DNA from: JACNKJ01 sp964344565
GTDB taxonomy: Bacteria > Krumholzibacteriota > Krumholzibacteriia > JACNKJ01
Assembly (NCBI GenBank): GCA_964344565.1
Contig: CAYFNT010000015.1
Coordinates: forward strand, 1 to 64,000
DNA: 64,000 nt
Reading direction: 5' to 3'
Below the pieces are notes generated by a model, which worked only from the letters and a program-made list of their open reading frames with translations, was not told the origin of the DNA and did no database searches. The translations under genes and the position numbers were made by a program. The stretch's first letter is position 1, and the number at the start of each line of letters is the position of its first letter. This document shows, piece after piece, positions 32,301-40,858 of this stretch.

Positions 32301-33059
32301 ATGGGATCTTACGGAGATGCGAACCTTCACCACATCGTGCATCGCCATATCCAAAACTGGCAGCTCCGCCAGGAGCTTACGCGGCGACGGGAAACGGAGC
32401 TGGGCGAGACGCGCACCAAGCTGGGGCCCTTCATCACGGTGAGCCGCTACCCCTGGAGCCGGGGCGACGAAGTCAGCAGCCTGCTGGCCGAAAAGCTCGA
32501 ATGGCCGCGCTTCGACAGGGAAATCGTGGAGTTCATCGCCGAGGATGCCGGCATCATGAGCCAGTTCGTGGACAGCCTCGACGAGGGCTGCCGCCGCGCC
32601 ATGGACGACTGGATCCAGCTCGCCCTCGACCCCCGGTCCATGGGGCATCTGTCCTACCTGCGTCACCTGAAGCGAGTGATGTTCACCATCGCCATGCACG
32701 GCAACGCCGTCATCGTCGGCCGGGGAGGCAATTTCCTGCTCCCGCCGGAGGTGGGGCTGAGGGTGCTCATCACCGCTCCGGCCAAGGATCGCGCCCGCTG
32801 GTTCGCCGAGGCGGAGTCCCTGGGCATTCGACAGGCGGGCAAGGAGCTGGTCCTGCTGGACGGCAAGCGCGAGCAGTTCCTGAAGACCCATTTCAAACCC
32901 GGGATTCGCGAGGAGGAATGCTACGACCTCGTCATCAATATGGAGCGCATAAACCCGGATTCCGCGGCCACCATGATCGTGGACGCGTTCTACACTCTGG
33001 ACCTCCGCTCCAAACCGGTCACCGACCTCCATTCGGTGGAATTGCCTTTCCAGAACTAG
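32301..33059 (+). CDS. Cytidylate-kinase-like family protein
   Basis: 252 residues with AAAGGAGG upstream. Helical N-terminus about 1-40, then a P-loop-kinase-like region: GPFITVSRYPWSRGDEVSSL, EWPRFDREIVEFIAEDAG (FDxxIV is typical of the family), HGNAVIVGRGGNFLL and LRVLITAPAKDRARWF. In place of a canonical GxxGxGK loop it has YPWSRGDEV, as in other members of the cytidylate_kin2 group, whose true substrates are unknown. Divergently paired with the receiver/PEP-binding protein, which suggests a joint role in a phosphotransfer process. Confidence 0.83.
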   Translation: MGSYGDANLHHIVHRHIQNWQLRQELTRRRETELGETRTKLGPFITVSRYPWSRGDEVSSLLAEKLEWPRFDREIVEFIAEDAGIMSQFVDSLDEGCRRAMDDWIQLALDPRSMGHLSYLRHLKRVMFTIAMHGNAVIVGRGGNFLLPPEVGLRVLITAPAKDRARWFAEAESLGIRQAGKELVLLDGKREQFLKTHFKPGIREEECYDLVINMERINPDSAATMIVDAFYTLDLRSKPVTDLHSVELPFQN

Positions 33060-33075
33060 CATCGATCCGTTGACG

Positions 33076-33103
33076 CCCCGCGTCCTCCGACGCGGGGTTT
33101 TTT
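33076..33103 (+). terminator. Intrinsic terminator
   Basis: Perfect 9-bp stem CCCCGCGTC / GACGCGGGG (33076-33084 with 33089-33097), then TTTTTT. Confidence 0.85.
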
Positions 33104-33148
33104 ATTGTGCCCTCGCCCAGAGCGCGTAAACTACGGCCGAGGAGGCTC

Positions 33149-34267
33149 GTGAAACCCATCCGCATCATGCACGTGATCACGCAACTCGCCGTGGGCGGAG
33201 CGGAGACGCAGCTCGTCGCGCTCTGCCGTCGACTGCCCGCGGAACGATACGAGCTTCGCGTGATCAGCCTCGTCGAGGGCGGCATCCTCAAGGAAGCGCT
33301 CGAAGAGGCGGGCGTGAGCGTGCTGGAGCTCGACCGCCGCCGGGTGGGCGGTCCGGTCGGCCAGATGCGCGCCCTGGTGGCCGAACTGCGCAGGTGGAAG
33401 CCGGACATCCTGCAGACCTGGCTCCGCAAGGCAAACCATGTGGGACGAATCGCGGGAGCGATCTCGGGCCAGCGCAACATGATCGCCGGCGTGCGCGACA
33501 TGGGATTCGATGCGGGCCTGGGGGACACCATCCTGGACCTGGCCGTCGAACCGCTCACCTCGCTCTACCTGCACAACTCCGAACAGGGCCGCGACGCCTT
33601 CATCCGGCGGCTGCGCCTGAGCCCGCGCCGCAAGCACGGCATTCTGCGCAACGGTATCGATACCGACAGATTCCGCCCCGATCCCGAGATACGCGCCTCA
33701 CTCCGGCAGAGCATGGACCTGGCCCCCGAAGACTTCCTTGTGGTCATGGTGGCCCGACTCGACGAGATCAAGGATCCCTGGCTCTTCATGGATATCGCCC
33801 GACGGGCCCGCCGGGAAAACGAGCATGCCCGCTTCTGGCTCGTGGGCGGCGGCAAGCTCCACGGCGATCTGCAGGCCTCGCTGCTTGCGCATCCCGATCC
33901 GGGTATCTGGCTGGCCGGCGAGCGGCGGGACGTGCCCGATCTGCTGGCGGCGGCGGATCTGGCCCTGCTCACCAGCCGCAGCGAGGGCCTGTCGAACACC
34001 ATCCTCGAGGCCATGAGCGCCTCGCTGCCGGTGATGGCCACCGACGTGGGCGGCAACCGGGAACTCGTGGTTCACGGGGAGAACGGGGTGCTCGTCGCAG
34101 GTCGCGAGGCGGGGGAGATGTCGACCAGGCTGCTCCAGCTCATGGGCGATCGCGAGAAGCTGGCCGTCATGGGACGAAATGGTCGCCGCCGGGTGGAGGA
34201 AGAGTTTTCCCTTTCCTCCTTGGGCGATAGGGCCGAGTCCTTCTACGCGGACATCCTGGCGCGCTAG
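33149..34267 (+). CDS. Glycosyltransferase family 4 (GT-B fold)
   Basis: 372 residues from the GTG at 33149, which has GAGGAGG 3 bases upstream. N-terminal acceptor domain opens IMHVITQLAVGGAETQLVAL, the GGxE motif of GT4; the C-terminal donor domain has VVMVARLDEIKDPWLFMDI, FWLVGGGKL and the EX7E-type SEGLSNTILEAMSASLPVMATDVGGNRELV. It probably adds sugars to cell-envelope polysaccharide or lipid. A possible promoter is TTGTGC (33105-33110), 16 bases, TAAACT (33127-33132). The stop codon TAG interlocks with the stop of the convergent PhoU gene in CTAG. Confidence 0.9.
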   Translation: MKPIRIMHVITQLAVGGAETQLVALCRRLPAERYELRVISLVEGGILKEALEEAGVSVLELDRRRVGGPVGQMRALVAELRRWKPDILQTWLRKANHVGRIAGAISGQRNMIAGVRDMGFDAGLGDTILDLAVEPLTSLYLHNSEQGRDAFIRRLRLSPRRKHGILRNGIDTDRFRPDPEIRASLRQSMDLAPEDFLVVMVARLDEIKDPWLFMDIARRARRENEHARFWLVGGGKLHGDLQASLLAHPDPGIWLAGERRDVPDLLAAADLALLTSRSEGLSNTILEAMSASLPVMATDVGGNRELVVHGENGVLVAGREAGEMSTRLLQLMGDREKLAVMGRNGRRRVEEEFSLSSLGDRAESFYADILAR

Positions 34268-34971
34268 GCGCCGTTGTTATCGTTGTTGTTCTTTTTCTTC
34301 TTCTTCAGGGAATAACCGATCATGGGAAAGGGCGCCACGGTGGCCGAGGCGATGTTCTTCAGGTGCGCCCCCACCCGCTTGTAGTAGCGCAGCAGAAGCA
34401 CCAGACCCAGGTCGGCCTTCGAGACGGCTGCGTCGTTCTTGGCCCCGCCGATGATGTCCTCCATGATCGCGTCGCAATCGTGAGCCATTTTTCCATAAAC
34501 CTTCATGCACCGCTTCGCCGCCTCTTTGTCTTCATCGGCAAGGGCGAGACGGGTCAGGTCGAAGACCTCGTTGCTGCGTTCGAGCTGCAGGTAGAGCGCA
34601 TCCCGTCGGTCGCCCAGATCGATGTCCCCCGGGAACAGATTCACCAGGTCGCCGATGTTCTTGCTGTAGTCGCCGATGCGCTCCAGATCGATGACGATGC
34701 TCGTGAGCACGAGTCCGCCGAGCAGATCCTGACCCTTCGAGACCGCCAGATGCTCGAAGACCTTCTTGCGGATGTCCTGTTGCACCTTGTTCAGCCGTCG
34801 ATCCATCTGGCGGAGCTCTTCCAGCTCCTCGTCGCTGATGTTCTTCTCCAGGGCCACGGTGACCTTGGCGAACATCTCGCGGTCCAGATCGAGCATTTCC
34901 ACGGCCTCATCGAAGGCCTCCGAGAGCAGGGTCTCTTTCTCGCTGAGCAGGTTCCAAAGTTCTTTCCACAT
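34264..34971 (-). CDS. PhoU-domain protein
   Basis: 235 all-helical residues with two PhoU-type repeats, each with a metal-cluster motif: IVIDLERIGDYSKNIGDL (about residues 95-112) and LRYYKRVGAHLKNIASAT (about 200-217). The tail KKKKKNNNDNNGA is low complexity. Located 22 bases after the Na/phosphate cotransporter gene on the same strand, it probably tunes phosphate uptake by that carrier rather than by a Pst system; none is nearby. GGAGG precedes the ATG. Confidence 0.88.
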   Translation of the reverse strand: MWKELWNLLSEKETLLSEAFDEAVEMLDLDREMFAKVTVALEKNISDEELEELRQMDRRLNKVQQDIRKKVFEHLAVSKGQDLLGGLVLTSIVIDLERIGDYSKNIGDLVNLFPGDIDLGDRRDALYLQLERSNEVFDLTRLALADEDKEAAKRCMKVYGKMAHDCDAIMEDIIGGAKNDAAVSKADLGLVLLLRYYKRVGAHLKNIASATVAPFPMIGYSLKKKKKNNNDNNGA

Positions 34972-34993
34972 GGGTTCCTCCAGCTTACTGCGG

Positions 34994-36160
34994 TCAACGC
35001 AGAAGCAGCAATAGAGCGAAGGGGATCAGGTAGATTCCGAAGTACCCCAGTATGACCAGAATCGTGTTCCTCCGAGACTCAGCGCAGATCGCCGCCAATC
35101 GTTGGGCGATGGCTATGGGAACGGACCGGAACGGATACCATAGGATGATTCCGGAGATGTTGAAAAGCGTGTGAACGAGTGCGGTGGTAAGGGCCGCACG
35201 CGACGCCTCGGGAGCACTTCCCGTAGCAGCGAAGACCAGGGCCGCCATGAGGGCGGTGATGGTCGTGCCGACATTCGACCCCATCGTGTAGGGGAAGATC
35301 TGCTTGACAGTAAGGATCCCCGCCCCCACCAAGGGAACGACCAGGCTGGTGGTTACCGAACTCGACTGGACCAGCACCGTGAACAGGATACCCATGAGCA
35401 TGCTGGTTCCGGCATTCTTGAAGAGCACACTGTCGATCATGCGAGCCAGGCGGTTTTCCATGATCGAGCGCATGAACTTGACCAGGAAGGTCAGCGTGGC
35501 CAGCAATAGAATGAGGGCGAAGAGGAGTCTCAGGCCATCGTGTGGAATGCCTCTTTTGATCAGATCGATGGCCGGGTCCACGACATGCTTGATCCCGTCG
35601 AATCTACCGAACTCCTGTCCCATCAGATGTCCGGTCAGCCAGGTCGCGGCCCGCTGCAGGAAGTGAGTCATCTGCTCCAGGGGAAAGATGACTATCACCG
35701 CCAGGATATTGAAGATGTCATGGACAGTTCCGGCCGCGAAGGCTCGACGGAACTCCTCGCGGTGATGCACATGCCCAAGAGACACGATGGTGTTGGTCAC
35801 CGTAGTCCCGATGTTCGCACCCATGATGATGGGAATGGCGATCTCGAGGGAGAAGGCACCTCCGGCCACGAGACCGACGACCATCGAGGTCACCGTGGAC
35901 GAACTCTGCACCAGGCTGGTCGTGAAAACACCCAGAAGGAGTCCGAGCAGGGCGCTCGAGGTCCCCTCGTTCAGGAACTGGGCGGCCAGCATCTTTCCCA
36001 TGCCCTTGGCGCTTCCGCCCATGAGCTTGATGGCGACGAAGAAGACGTAGAGGATGGCCAGCAGGGTGATCGACTTGATGACCGTATCGGCCAGATCGCG
36101 GAAGAAACCGGAGGGAGACGCGCTCGGGGAACCGGGAGGGGTCCGGGGCTCGCTACTCAC
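34994..36160 (-). CDS. Na+/phosphate cotransporter (NptA/SLC34-like)
   Basis: 388-residue inner-membrane protein with about nine hydrophobic segments and the inverted-repeat hallmark QSSS motifs: TTSLVQSSSTVTSMVVGL (about 85-102) and TVLVQSSSVTTSLVVPL (about 265-281), each followed by a GANIGTT / GSNVGTT loop. GTG start with GAGGTC upstream. Typical bacterial versions carry a C-terminal PhoU domain in the same chain; here that domain is the separate next gene. Confidence 0.93.
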   Translation of the reverse strand: MSSEPRTPPGSPSASPSGFFRDLADTVIKSITLLAILYVFFVAIKLMGGSAKGMGKMLAAQFLNEGTSSALLGLLLGVFTTSLVQSSSTVTSMVVGLVAGGAFSLEIAIPIIMGANIGTTVTNTIVSLGHVHHREEFRRAFAAGTVHDIFNILAVIVIFPLEQMTHFLQRAATWLTGHLMGQEFGRFDGIKHVVDPAIDLIKRGIPHDGLRLLFALILLLATLTFLVKFMRSIMENRLARMIDSVLFKNAGTSMLMGILFTVLVQSSSVTTSLVVPLVGAGILTVKQIFPYTMGSNVGTTITALMAALVFAATGSAPEASRAALTTALVHTLFNISGIILWYPFRSVPIAIAQRLAAICAESRRNTILVILGYFGIYLIPFALLLLLR

Positions 36161-36221
36161 TTTGACCTCGCGGAAACGGGATGCGGGAGAAAGCGCGAGC
36201 CCAGACGGGCCCGTCCGGGAC

Positions 36222-36250
36222 TACATATCAAGATGCAAAGATCTTGTAAA
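36222..36250 (-). promoter_or_regulatory. Promoter of the nptA-phoU operon
   Basis: Minus strand TTTACA (36245-36250), 17-base spacer, TATGTA (36222-36227). A perfect palindrome GACGGGCCCGTC (36204-36215) lies between it and the start codon. Confidence 0.6.
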
Positions 36251-36276
36251 GATGCTGTGGTGAAAAAGTCGCGGAA

Positions 36277-38406
36277 TCAGCCCGGGAATCGCGATCCGAC
36301 CTGGAAAACGAGCACGGATATCACGTAGGCCAGAATCGTGATTCCGCCCCATTGCAGGAGGGCCCATGCCCAGCGCCCCGATTCCCGCCGGGTGATGGCC
36401 ACGGTGGCCATGCAGGGTGTGGCCAGCAGGGCGAAAACCAGGATGGACAGCCCCTGAGCCGGGGAATAGTTGCGTCCCAGCACCGCGCGTAGCCCCTCGC
36501 TGCCCTCGCCCTCCCCTTCCATGGCATAGACGATGGCCATCTGGGCCACGAAGACCTCCTTGGCCGCGAAGGCCCCCAGGAAGGCCGTGTTGATGCGCCA
36601 GTCGAAGCCCATGGGCGAGGTGATCGGCTCGAGCCAGTGCCCGATGCGTCCCGCCAGGGAGTATTCGAGATCCTCGGCCGATCGAGCCTGGTACGCGGCC
36701 TCCTCGCTCATGGCCATGGTCTGTCCGCGCCGGGCGTCCACCCGGTACTCGCTGGGCTTGGGGAAGCTCACCAGGGCCCAGAGCACGATGGAGATGGCCA
36801 GGATGATCGTGCCCGCCTTGCGCAGATACATGGCCGAGCGGTTCCACATGTGGATGAAAATGCTGCGCTTGCTCGGCATTCGATAGGGCGGCAACTCCAT
36901 GACGAAGGGCGCTTCGCTTCCGCCCAGGATGCTCTTGCGCAGAATCCGCGCCATGACCAATCCCAGCAGGATTCCAAGCAGGTAGAGCCCCCAGAGCACC
37001 GGCGCATGCCATTGCCGCGGGAAAAAGGCCGGAATCAGCAGCAGATAGATGGGCAGCCGCGCTCCGCAGGAGATGAAGGGCAGGATGAGCATCGTGATGA
37101 GCCGGTCGCGCCGGCTTTCCAGGGTGCGCGTGGCCATGATTGCGGGAATGGTGCAGCCGAAGCCGATGAGCATGGGTATGAAGCTCTTCCCATGCAGGCC
37201 GAAGCGATGCATCACCCGATCCATGATGAAGGCCGCCCGGCTCATGTAGCCCGTGTCCTCGAGGATGCTGATCCCCATGAAGAGCAGCACGATGTTGGGC
37301 AGGAAGACCATCACGCCGCCGACGCCGCCGATGATTCCGTCCACGATGAGGCTGTGCAGCCATTCGACGCGGCCCTCGGGCCAGGCGCCGGTAATCGCGC
37401 CGCCGAGCCAGCCGAAGAAGCTCTCGATAAATCCCATGAAGGGATCGCCCACGGTGAAGGTGACCCAGAAGAGCGCGTACATGAAGGCCAGGAAGATGGG
37501 CAGGCCGAGGAAACGGTGGGTCAGCACGGCGTCGGCGCGCTCGGTCTGGTCGATCCGGTCGCCGCGGGCGGGCCGCACGAGCACTTCCTTGACCAATCCC
37601 ATGGCGAAGCCGTAGCGGCGATCGGCCAGAATCGTGGACAGGGTCTCGCCCCTGCGGTCTTCGATGCCCGCGGCGGCCTTCGCCACGGCGGCGCGCACCT
37701 TCTCGGGTTCGGGGTGATTGTCGGTCACGCCGAGGGTGATTTCCCGATCGCCCTCGAGCAGTTTGATGGCCCCGTAGCGTCGGGGGATGGGAAGGTCTTC
37801 GATGGTGCCGAGCAGTTCCTCGAGCCCCTCGATCTCGGCTTCGATCTCCTGACCGTAGTTGACCTGCCGAAGTTCTGCCTTCTGACCGGCCCGCTGCCGG
37901 ATCACCGACTTCAGCTCCGCGACTCCACCGCCCCGATGCGCCTCGGTCTCCACCACCGGCACGCCGGTGAGTTCCTCGATCTTCGCGCGATCGATGATCA
38001 TGCCCTGCCCGCGGGCGGCGTCGATCATGTTCAGGGCGATGACCAGATTGACCTCGAGCTCCATGAGCTGCACGGCGAGGTAGAGATTACGTTCGAGGTT
38101 GCTTGCGTCCACCACGTCGACGACGAGATCGGGCTCCTCGTTGATGAGATAGGCTCGCGCCACCCGCTCTTCCTCGCTCTGCGCGGTCAGGCTGTAGGTG
38201 CCCGGCAGGTCCACTAGGCTCACCTGCCCCATGCCCTCGCCGTAGCGTCCCCACTTCTTCTCCACCGTCACGCCGGGATAGTTTCCCACGTGCTGGCGCC
38301 CGCCGGTGAGTCTGTTGAAGAGGGAGGTCTTTCCTGAATTGGGATTGCCGGCCAGGGCAACGGTGACGGTAGCCGGACTCGAATTCTCGGACAGACGGTG
38401 AGCCAT
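36277..38406 (-). CDS. feoB: Ferrous iron transporter FeoB
   Basis: 709 residues. The N-terminal G domain has G1 GNPNSGKTS, the switch region GNYPGVTVEKKWG, G3 DLPGTYSL and G4 NMID; a helical GDI region follows, then a polytopic membrane domain with the Gate motif GFGCTIPAIMATRT and the C-terminal LATPCMATVA gate. It imports Fe2+ across the inner membrane with GTP hydrolysis. The start overlaps the stop of the DtxR-FeoA regulator by one base (TGATG), so the pair is co-translated and iron-regulated from 39.2 kb. Confidence 0.96.
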   Translation of the reverse strand: MAHRLSENSSPATVTVALAGNPNSGKTSLFNRLTGGRQHVGNYPGVTVEKKWGRYGEGMGQVSLVDLPGTYSLTAQSEEERVARAYLINEEPDLVVDVVDASNLERNLYLAVQLMELEVNLVIALNMIDAARGQGMIIDRAKIEELTGVPVVETEAHRGGGVAELKSVIRQRAGQKAELRQVNYGQEIEAEIEGLEELLGTIEDLPIPRRYGAIKLLEGDREITLGVTDNHPEPEKVRAAVAKAAAGIEDRRGETLSTILADRRYGFAMGLVKEVLVRPARGDRIDQTERADAVLTHRFLGLPIFLAFMYALFWVTFTVGDPFMGFIESFFGWLGGAITGAWPEGRVEWLHSLIVDGIIGGVGGVMVFLPNIVLLFMGISILEDTGYMSRAAFIMDRVMHRFGLHGKSFIPMLIGFGCTIPAIMATRTLESRRDRLITMLILPFISCGARLPIYLLLIPAFFPRQWHAPVLWGLYLLGILLGLVMARILRKSILGGSEAPFVMELPPYRMPSKRSIFIHMWNRSAMYLRKAGTIILAISIVLWALVSFPKPSEYRVDARRGQTMAMSEEAAYQARSAEDLEYSLAGRIGHWLEPITSPMGFDWRINTAFLGAFAAKEVFVAQMAIVYAMEGEGEGSEGLRAVLGRNYSPAQGLSILVFALLATPCMATVAITRRESGRWAWALLQWGGITILAYVISVLVFQVGSRFPG

Positions 38407-39182
38407 CAGATCACCTCGACCGCGATGGTGGAGGCCTCGATCTTGCGGAGCGAGAGATTATAGCCTTTCAGCTTGATCTCGATGGGATCGCCGAGGGGGG
38501 CAACTCGAAGAAGTTCGAGCTCCACGCCCGGCAGGAGCCCCATGTCGATGAGCCGCTGACGGATGCTGGTGGCGGCGCGAACGCTCACCACTCGCCCGCG
38601 GTCGCCGGGCTTCATGTCGGACAGCGCGATGCGGCCAGCCCGCGAACTGAAGAGCCGAACGTTCGTGCTCGGCCAATCCTCCGCGCATTTCTCTCCACGG
38701 CAGGCCATCGCTTCGACTTGCTCACCCGACTCCTGCCGAAGGGCATGTCCGTAGCAGTTGTTGAAGAGCTCGACGATGTTTCCCCCGGTCTGGGGACAGG
38801 ACTTCAGGAACTCCACGAAGGCGGCCAGTCGGTCGAGGGTTTCCAGGCTGATGATGTGCTCGATGGAGCAGGCGTCGCGCTCGGCGACCTCCGGACTGAC
38901 GCCGAGGATGTCGCCCAGGAAGCGGGTGATGAACTCGTGGCGCTGCAGCACCCTGTGGGCGAGTTCGGAACCTTCCTCCGTGAGAGTCACCGTCTCCCGT
39001 GCCCGATAGTCGATGAGGCCTTCCTTGGCCAGGCGCTTCATGGCGCCGGTCACGCTGGCCATGCGCACGCCCTTGCGCTCGGCGATGTCCTTGACCCGGG
39101 CCTCGCCCTTCTCCTGGTCGAGCTGGAGGATGATCTCGAGATAGTCCTCAAGGCTTTCCGATAGGTTGCTGATCTGCGCCAA
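38406..39182 (-). CDS. DtxR/MntR-family metalloregulator fused to FeoA domain
   Basis: 258 residues from a TTG at 39180-39182 (AGGAGG 9 bases upstream; the next ATG would cut into the DNA-binding domain). Winged helix about 1-70 (SLEDYLEIILQLDQEKGEA, RMASVTGAMKRLAKEGLI), dimerisation/metal domain about 70-140 (RHEFITRFLGDILGVS, DACSIEHIISLETLDRL), a Cys-containing linker (NNCYGHALRQ, MACRGEKCAED), then a FeoA/SH3-like domain about 185-258 (DMKPGDRGRVVSVRA, LIDMGLLPGVELELLRVAP). No stand-alone feoA is present, so the C-terminal domain may serve as both regulator part and FeoA partner of FeoB. Probably autoregulated through the box in its promoter. Confidence 0.92.
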   Translation of the reverse strand: MAQISNLSESLEDYLEIILQLDQEKGEARVKDIAERKGVRMASVTGAMKRLAKEGLIDYRARETVTLTEEGSELAHRVLQRHEFITRFLGDILGVSPEVAERDACSIEHIISLETLDRLAAFVEFLKSCPQTGGNIVELFNNCYGHALRQESGEQVEAMACRGEKCAEDWPSTNVRLFSSRAGRIALSDMKPGDRGRVVSVRAATSIRQRLIDMGLLPGVELELLRVAPLGDPIEIKLKGYNLSLRKIEASTIAVEVI

Positions 39183-39211
39183 AGCTCAGGGCCTCCTGTT
39201 TGAAGGAGGAT

Positions 39212-39240
39212 AAATTAGCCTAGACTAACAACGATGTCAA
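39212..39240 (-). promoter_or_regulatory. Iron-regulated promoter with DtxR-type operator
   Basis: Minus strand TTGACA (39235-39240), exactly 17 bases, TAATTT (39212-39217). The spacer and -10 are covered by the imperfect palindrome TTAGCCTAGACTAA (39215-39228 on the plus strand), matching DtxR/IdeR/MntR-type boxes (TTAGG-CCTAA class). Binding would block RNA polymerase. Confidence 0.75.
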
Positions 39241-39329
39241 GACAGCGGGGAGTGCTTTAACTCTTTGCCAGCAAGCAGGTTGGAGCGCTAGCTGGAATAA
39301 TGGACCAATTCGGCCGGAAACTGACACTC

Positions 39330-39358
39330 TTGCCTGAAAAGGCGGCGAAGCCTATGAT
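39330..39358 (+). promoter_or_regulatory. Promoter of the zinc-type uptake cluster
   Basis: TTGCCT (39330-39335), 17-base spacer, TATGAT (39353-39358). The -10 ends only 6 bases before the ATG at 39365. Confidence 0.55.
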
Positions 39359-39364
39359 GGGCCC

Positions 39365-39658
39365 ATGCCCTTCACGCGATCCAGATACCTGGCGGCCCTC
39401 ATGCTGCTCTTCGCCCTCTTCTGGATCGGCGCGCCCCTCATCCATCTGCTTCACGAACACGGCGAGCATGATGAGGATGAGGGAGACCATCGCTTCTGCT
39501 CCCTCTTCCACAATTTGAGTCAACAGACCGCGGTGGAAGCTCCGGAGCCGGTTCTTGTCGCGGGATCCTTCGAGCGAATCGCCCTTTCGAAGGTCGAGCC
39601 CGCACGGAACTACGCCGAAGAAGCCCATGACATTCGCGGCCCTCCGAACTCCGTCTGA
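39365..39658 (+). CDS. Small exported His-rich protein
   Basis: 97 residues: an N-terminal hydrophobic segment (YLAALMLLFALFWIGAPLIH) as signal or anchor, then LLHEHGEHDEDEGDHRF, a His/Asp/Glu cluster likely to bind zinc or another divalent metal. No Shine-Dalgarno is visible and the start lies at the predicted +1, so a leaderless message is possible; alternatively the true start is different. It leads a cluster with a His-rich porin-like protein, a ZnuA-type binding protein and a permease, which argues for a periplasmic metal buffer or chaperone. Confidence 0.55.
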   Translation: MPFTRSRYLAALMLLFALFWIGAPLIHLLHEHGEHDEDEGDHRFCSLFHNLSQQTAVEAPEPVLVAGSFERIALSKVEPARNYAEEAHDIRGPPNSV

Positions 39659-39722
39659 ACCCGAATGCACGCACATCTTTGCCGGATGCTTCCGGCGGGT
39701 TTTCACATGCACGGAGGTCGCC

Positions 39723-40850
39723 ATGCGCGTCACCCTTCTATTTGCGTCCATGCTCATGATCGCGTCCTTGGTCGACGCCTCGACGACGAGCACGGGCATC
39801 AGCCGGGATTTCAACCCGGCCATCAGCGTCAACAGCCTGATCCTCTATTCGTCGGGAGTCCTCGGCGAGGTGGATGAACATGAACACGATCACGAACACG
39901 GTTCGGGAGCCGGACTGCACATCCAGGAGAGCGAGCTGCAGTTCAGCGCCAACGTGGATCCCTACAGCAAGGCCGTACTCACCCTGGCCATGCACGGTAC
40001 CAGCGGTTTCGAACTTGAGGAAGGATTTCTGCAGACCCGACGCCTTCCCATGAACCTGGGCCTGCGGGCCGGTCAGTTCATGTGGGAGTTCGGCAAGCAC
40101 AACAGCTTCCATACCCATCAGTACCCCTTCGTGGAGAGGCCTCAGGCCTGGGACGAGCTTCTCGGCGACCATGGCCTGAGCGGTGTGGCGCTGGAGCTGA
40201 ACTGGCTGAGCCCCCTTCCCTGGTTCGCGGAGCTCTCGGGAAGCGCCTTCCCCCTGAACCATGGCGTCTACGGCGAGCATGCCGAGGCCCCGGAAAATGT
40301 CTGGGGACAGTCGGCGCGCCTCAGGCAGCTCTTCGAGATCGGCGAGCGATCCACCTTCGAGCTGGGAGGCAGCTGGCTCGCCGGCAGGGTCGCCCACGAG
40401 CACGAGGAAGAGATCGAGGAGGGCGACCGCGTCTTCATGGGCCTTGACGCCACCTGGAAGTGGATCGGTCCCGGCGCGAGTGCGAAGCAGTTGGAGATCC
40501 AGGGCGAATGGCTGCGTCGCGAAGACACCCTTCCCGACGAGGAGATCGCCCACAGTGGCTGGTACCTCGCGGGACGCGCCAAGGTGAGCCGGCGCATCTG
40601 GATCGGAGCGCGATACGACGCCTTCCTTCCCCAGTCGGACGAAGAACATGAAGATGAGGAAGAGGAAGGCGAGGAGCACGGCCACCTCGAAGATGGCTCC
40701 ACCATCGCGGTTTCCCTGGCCTTCGTGCCCAGTGAATTCCAGGCCTGGCGCCTGGATCTGATGCAGCGGACCATCGGTGAAGAGAGCTTCAACGGCGTTC
40801 GTCTCCAGGCGAACTTCACCATCGGCAGCCATCCGGCGCACCGCTACTAG
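39723..40850 (+). CDS. His-rich outer-membrane porin-like protein of the zinc cluster
   Basis: 375 residues from the ATG at 39723 (GGAGG upstream; signal peptide to about residue 20). Beta-barrel character throughout (SELQFSANVDPYSKAVLTLAM, LGLRAGQFMWEFGKHNSFH, FNGVRLQANFTIG). No TonB box or plug, so a porin-like channel rather than a TonB receptor. His/acid-rich stretches occur near the N-terminus (DEHEHDHEHGSG), mid-chain (AHEHEEEIEEGD) and near the C-terminus (EEHEDEEEEGEEHGH), positions that would be loops able to attract metal. It precedes znuA by 8 bases. Confidence 0.8.
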   Translation: MRVTLLFASMLMIASLVDASTTSTGISRDFNPAISVNSLILYSSGVLGEVDEHEHDHEHGSGAGLHIQESELQFSANVDPYSKAVLTLAMHGTSGFELEEGFLQTRRLPMNLGLRAGQFMWEFGKHNSFHTHQYPFVERPQAWDELLGDHGLSGVALELNWLSPLPWFAELSGSAFPLNHGVYGEHAEAPENVWGQSARLRQLFEIGERSTFELGGSWLAGRVAHEHEEEIEEGDRVFMGLDATWKWIGPGASAKQLEIQGEWLRREDTLPDEEIAHSGWYLAGRAKVSRRIWIGARYDAFLPQSDEEHEDEEEEGEEHGHLEDGSTIAVSLAFVPSEFQAWRLDLMQRTIGEESFNGVRLQANFTIGSHPAHRY

Positions 40851-40858
40851 GGGGTGCC

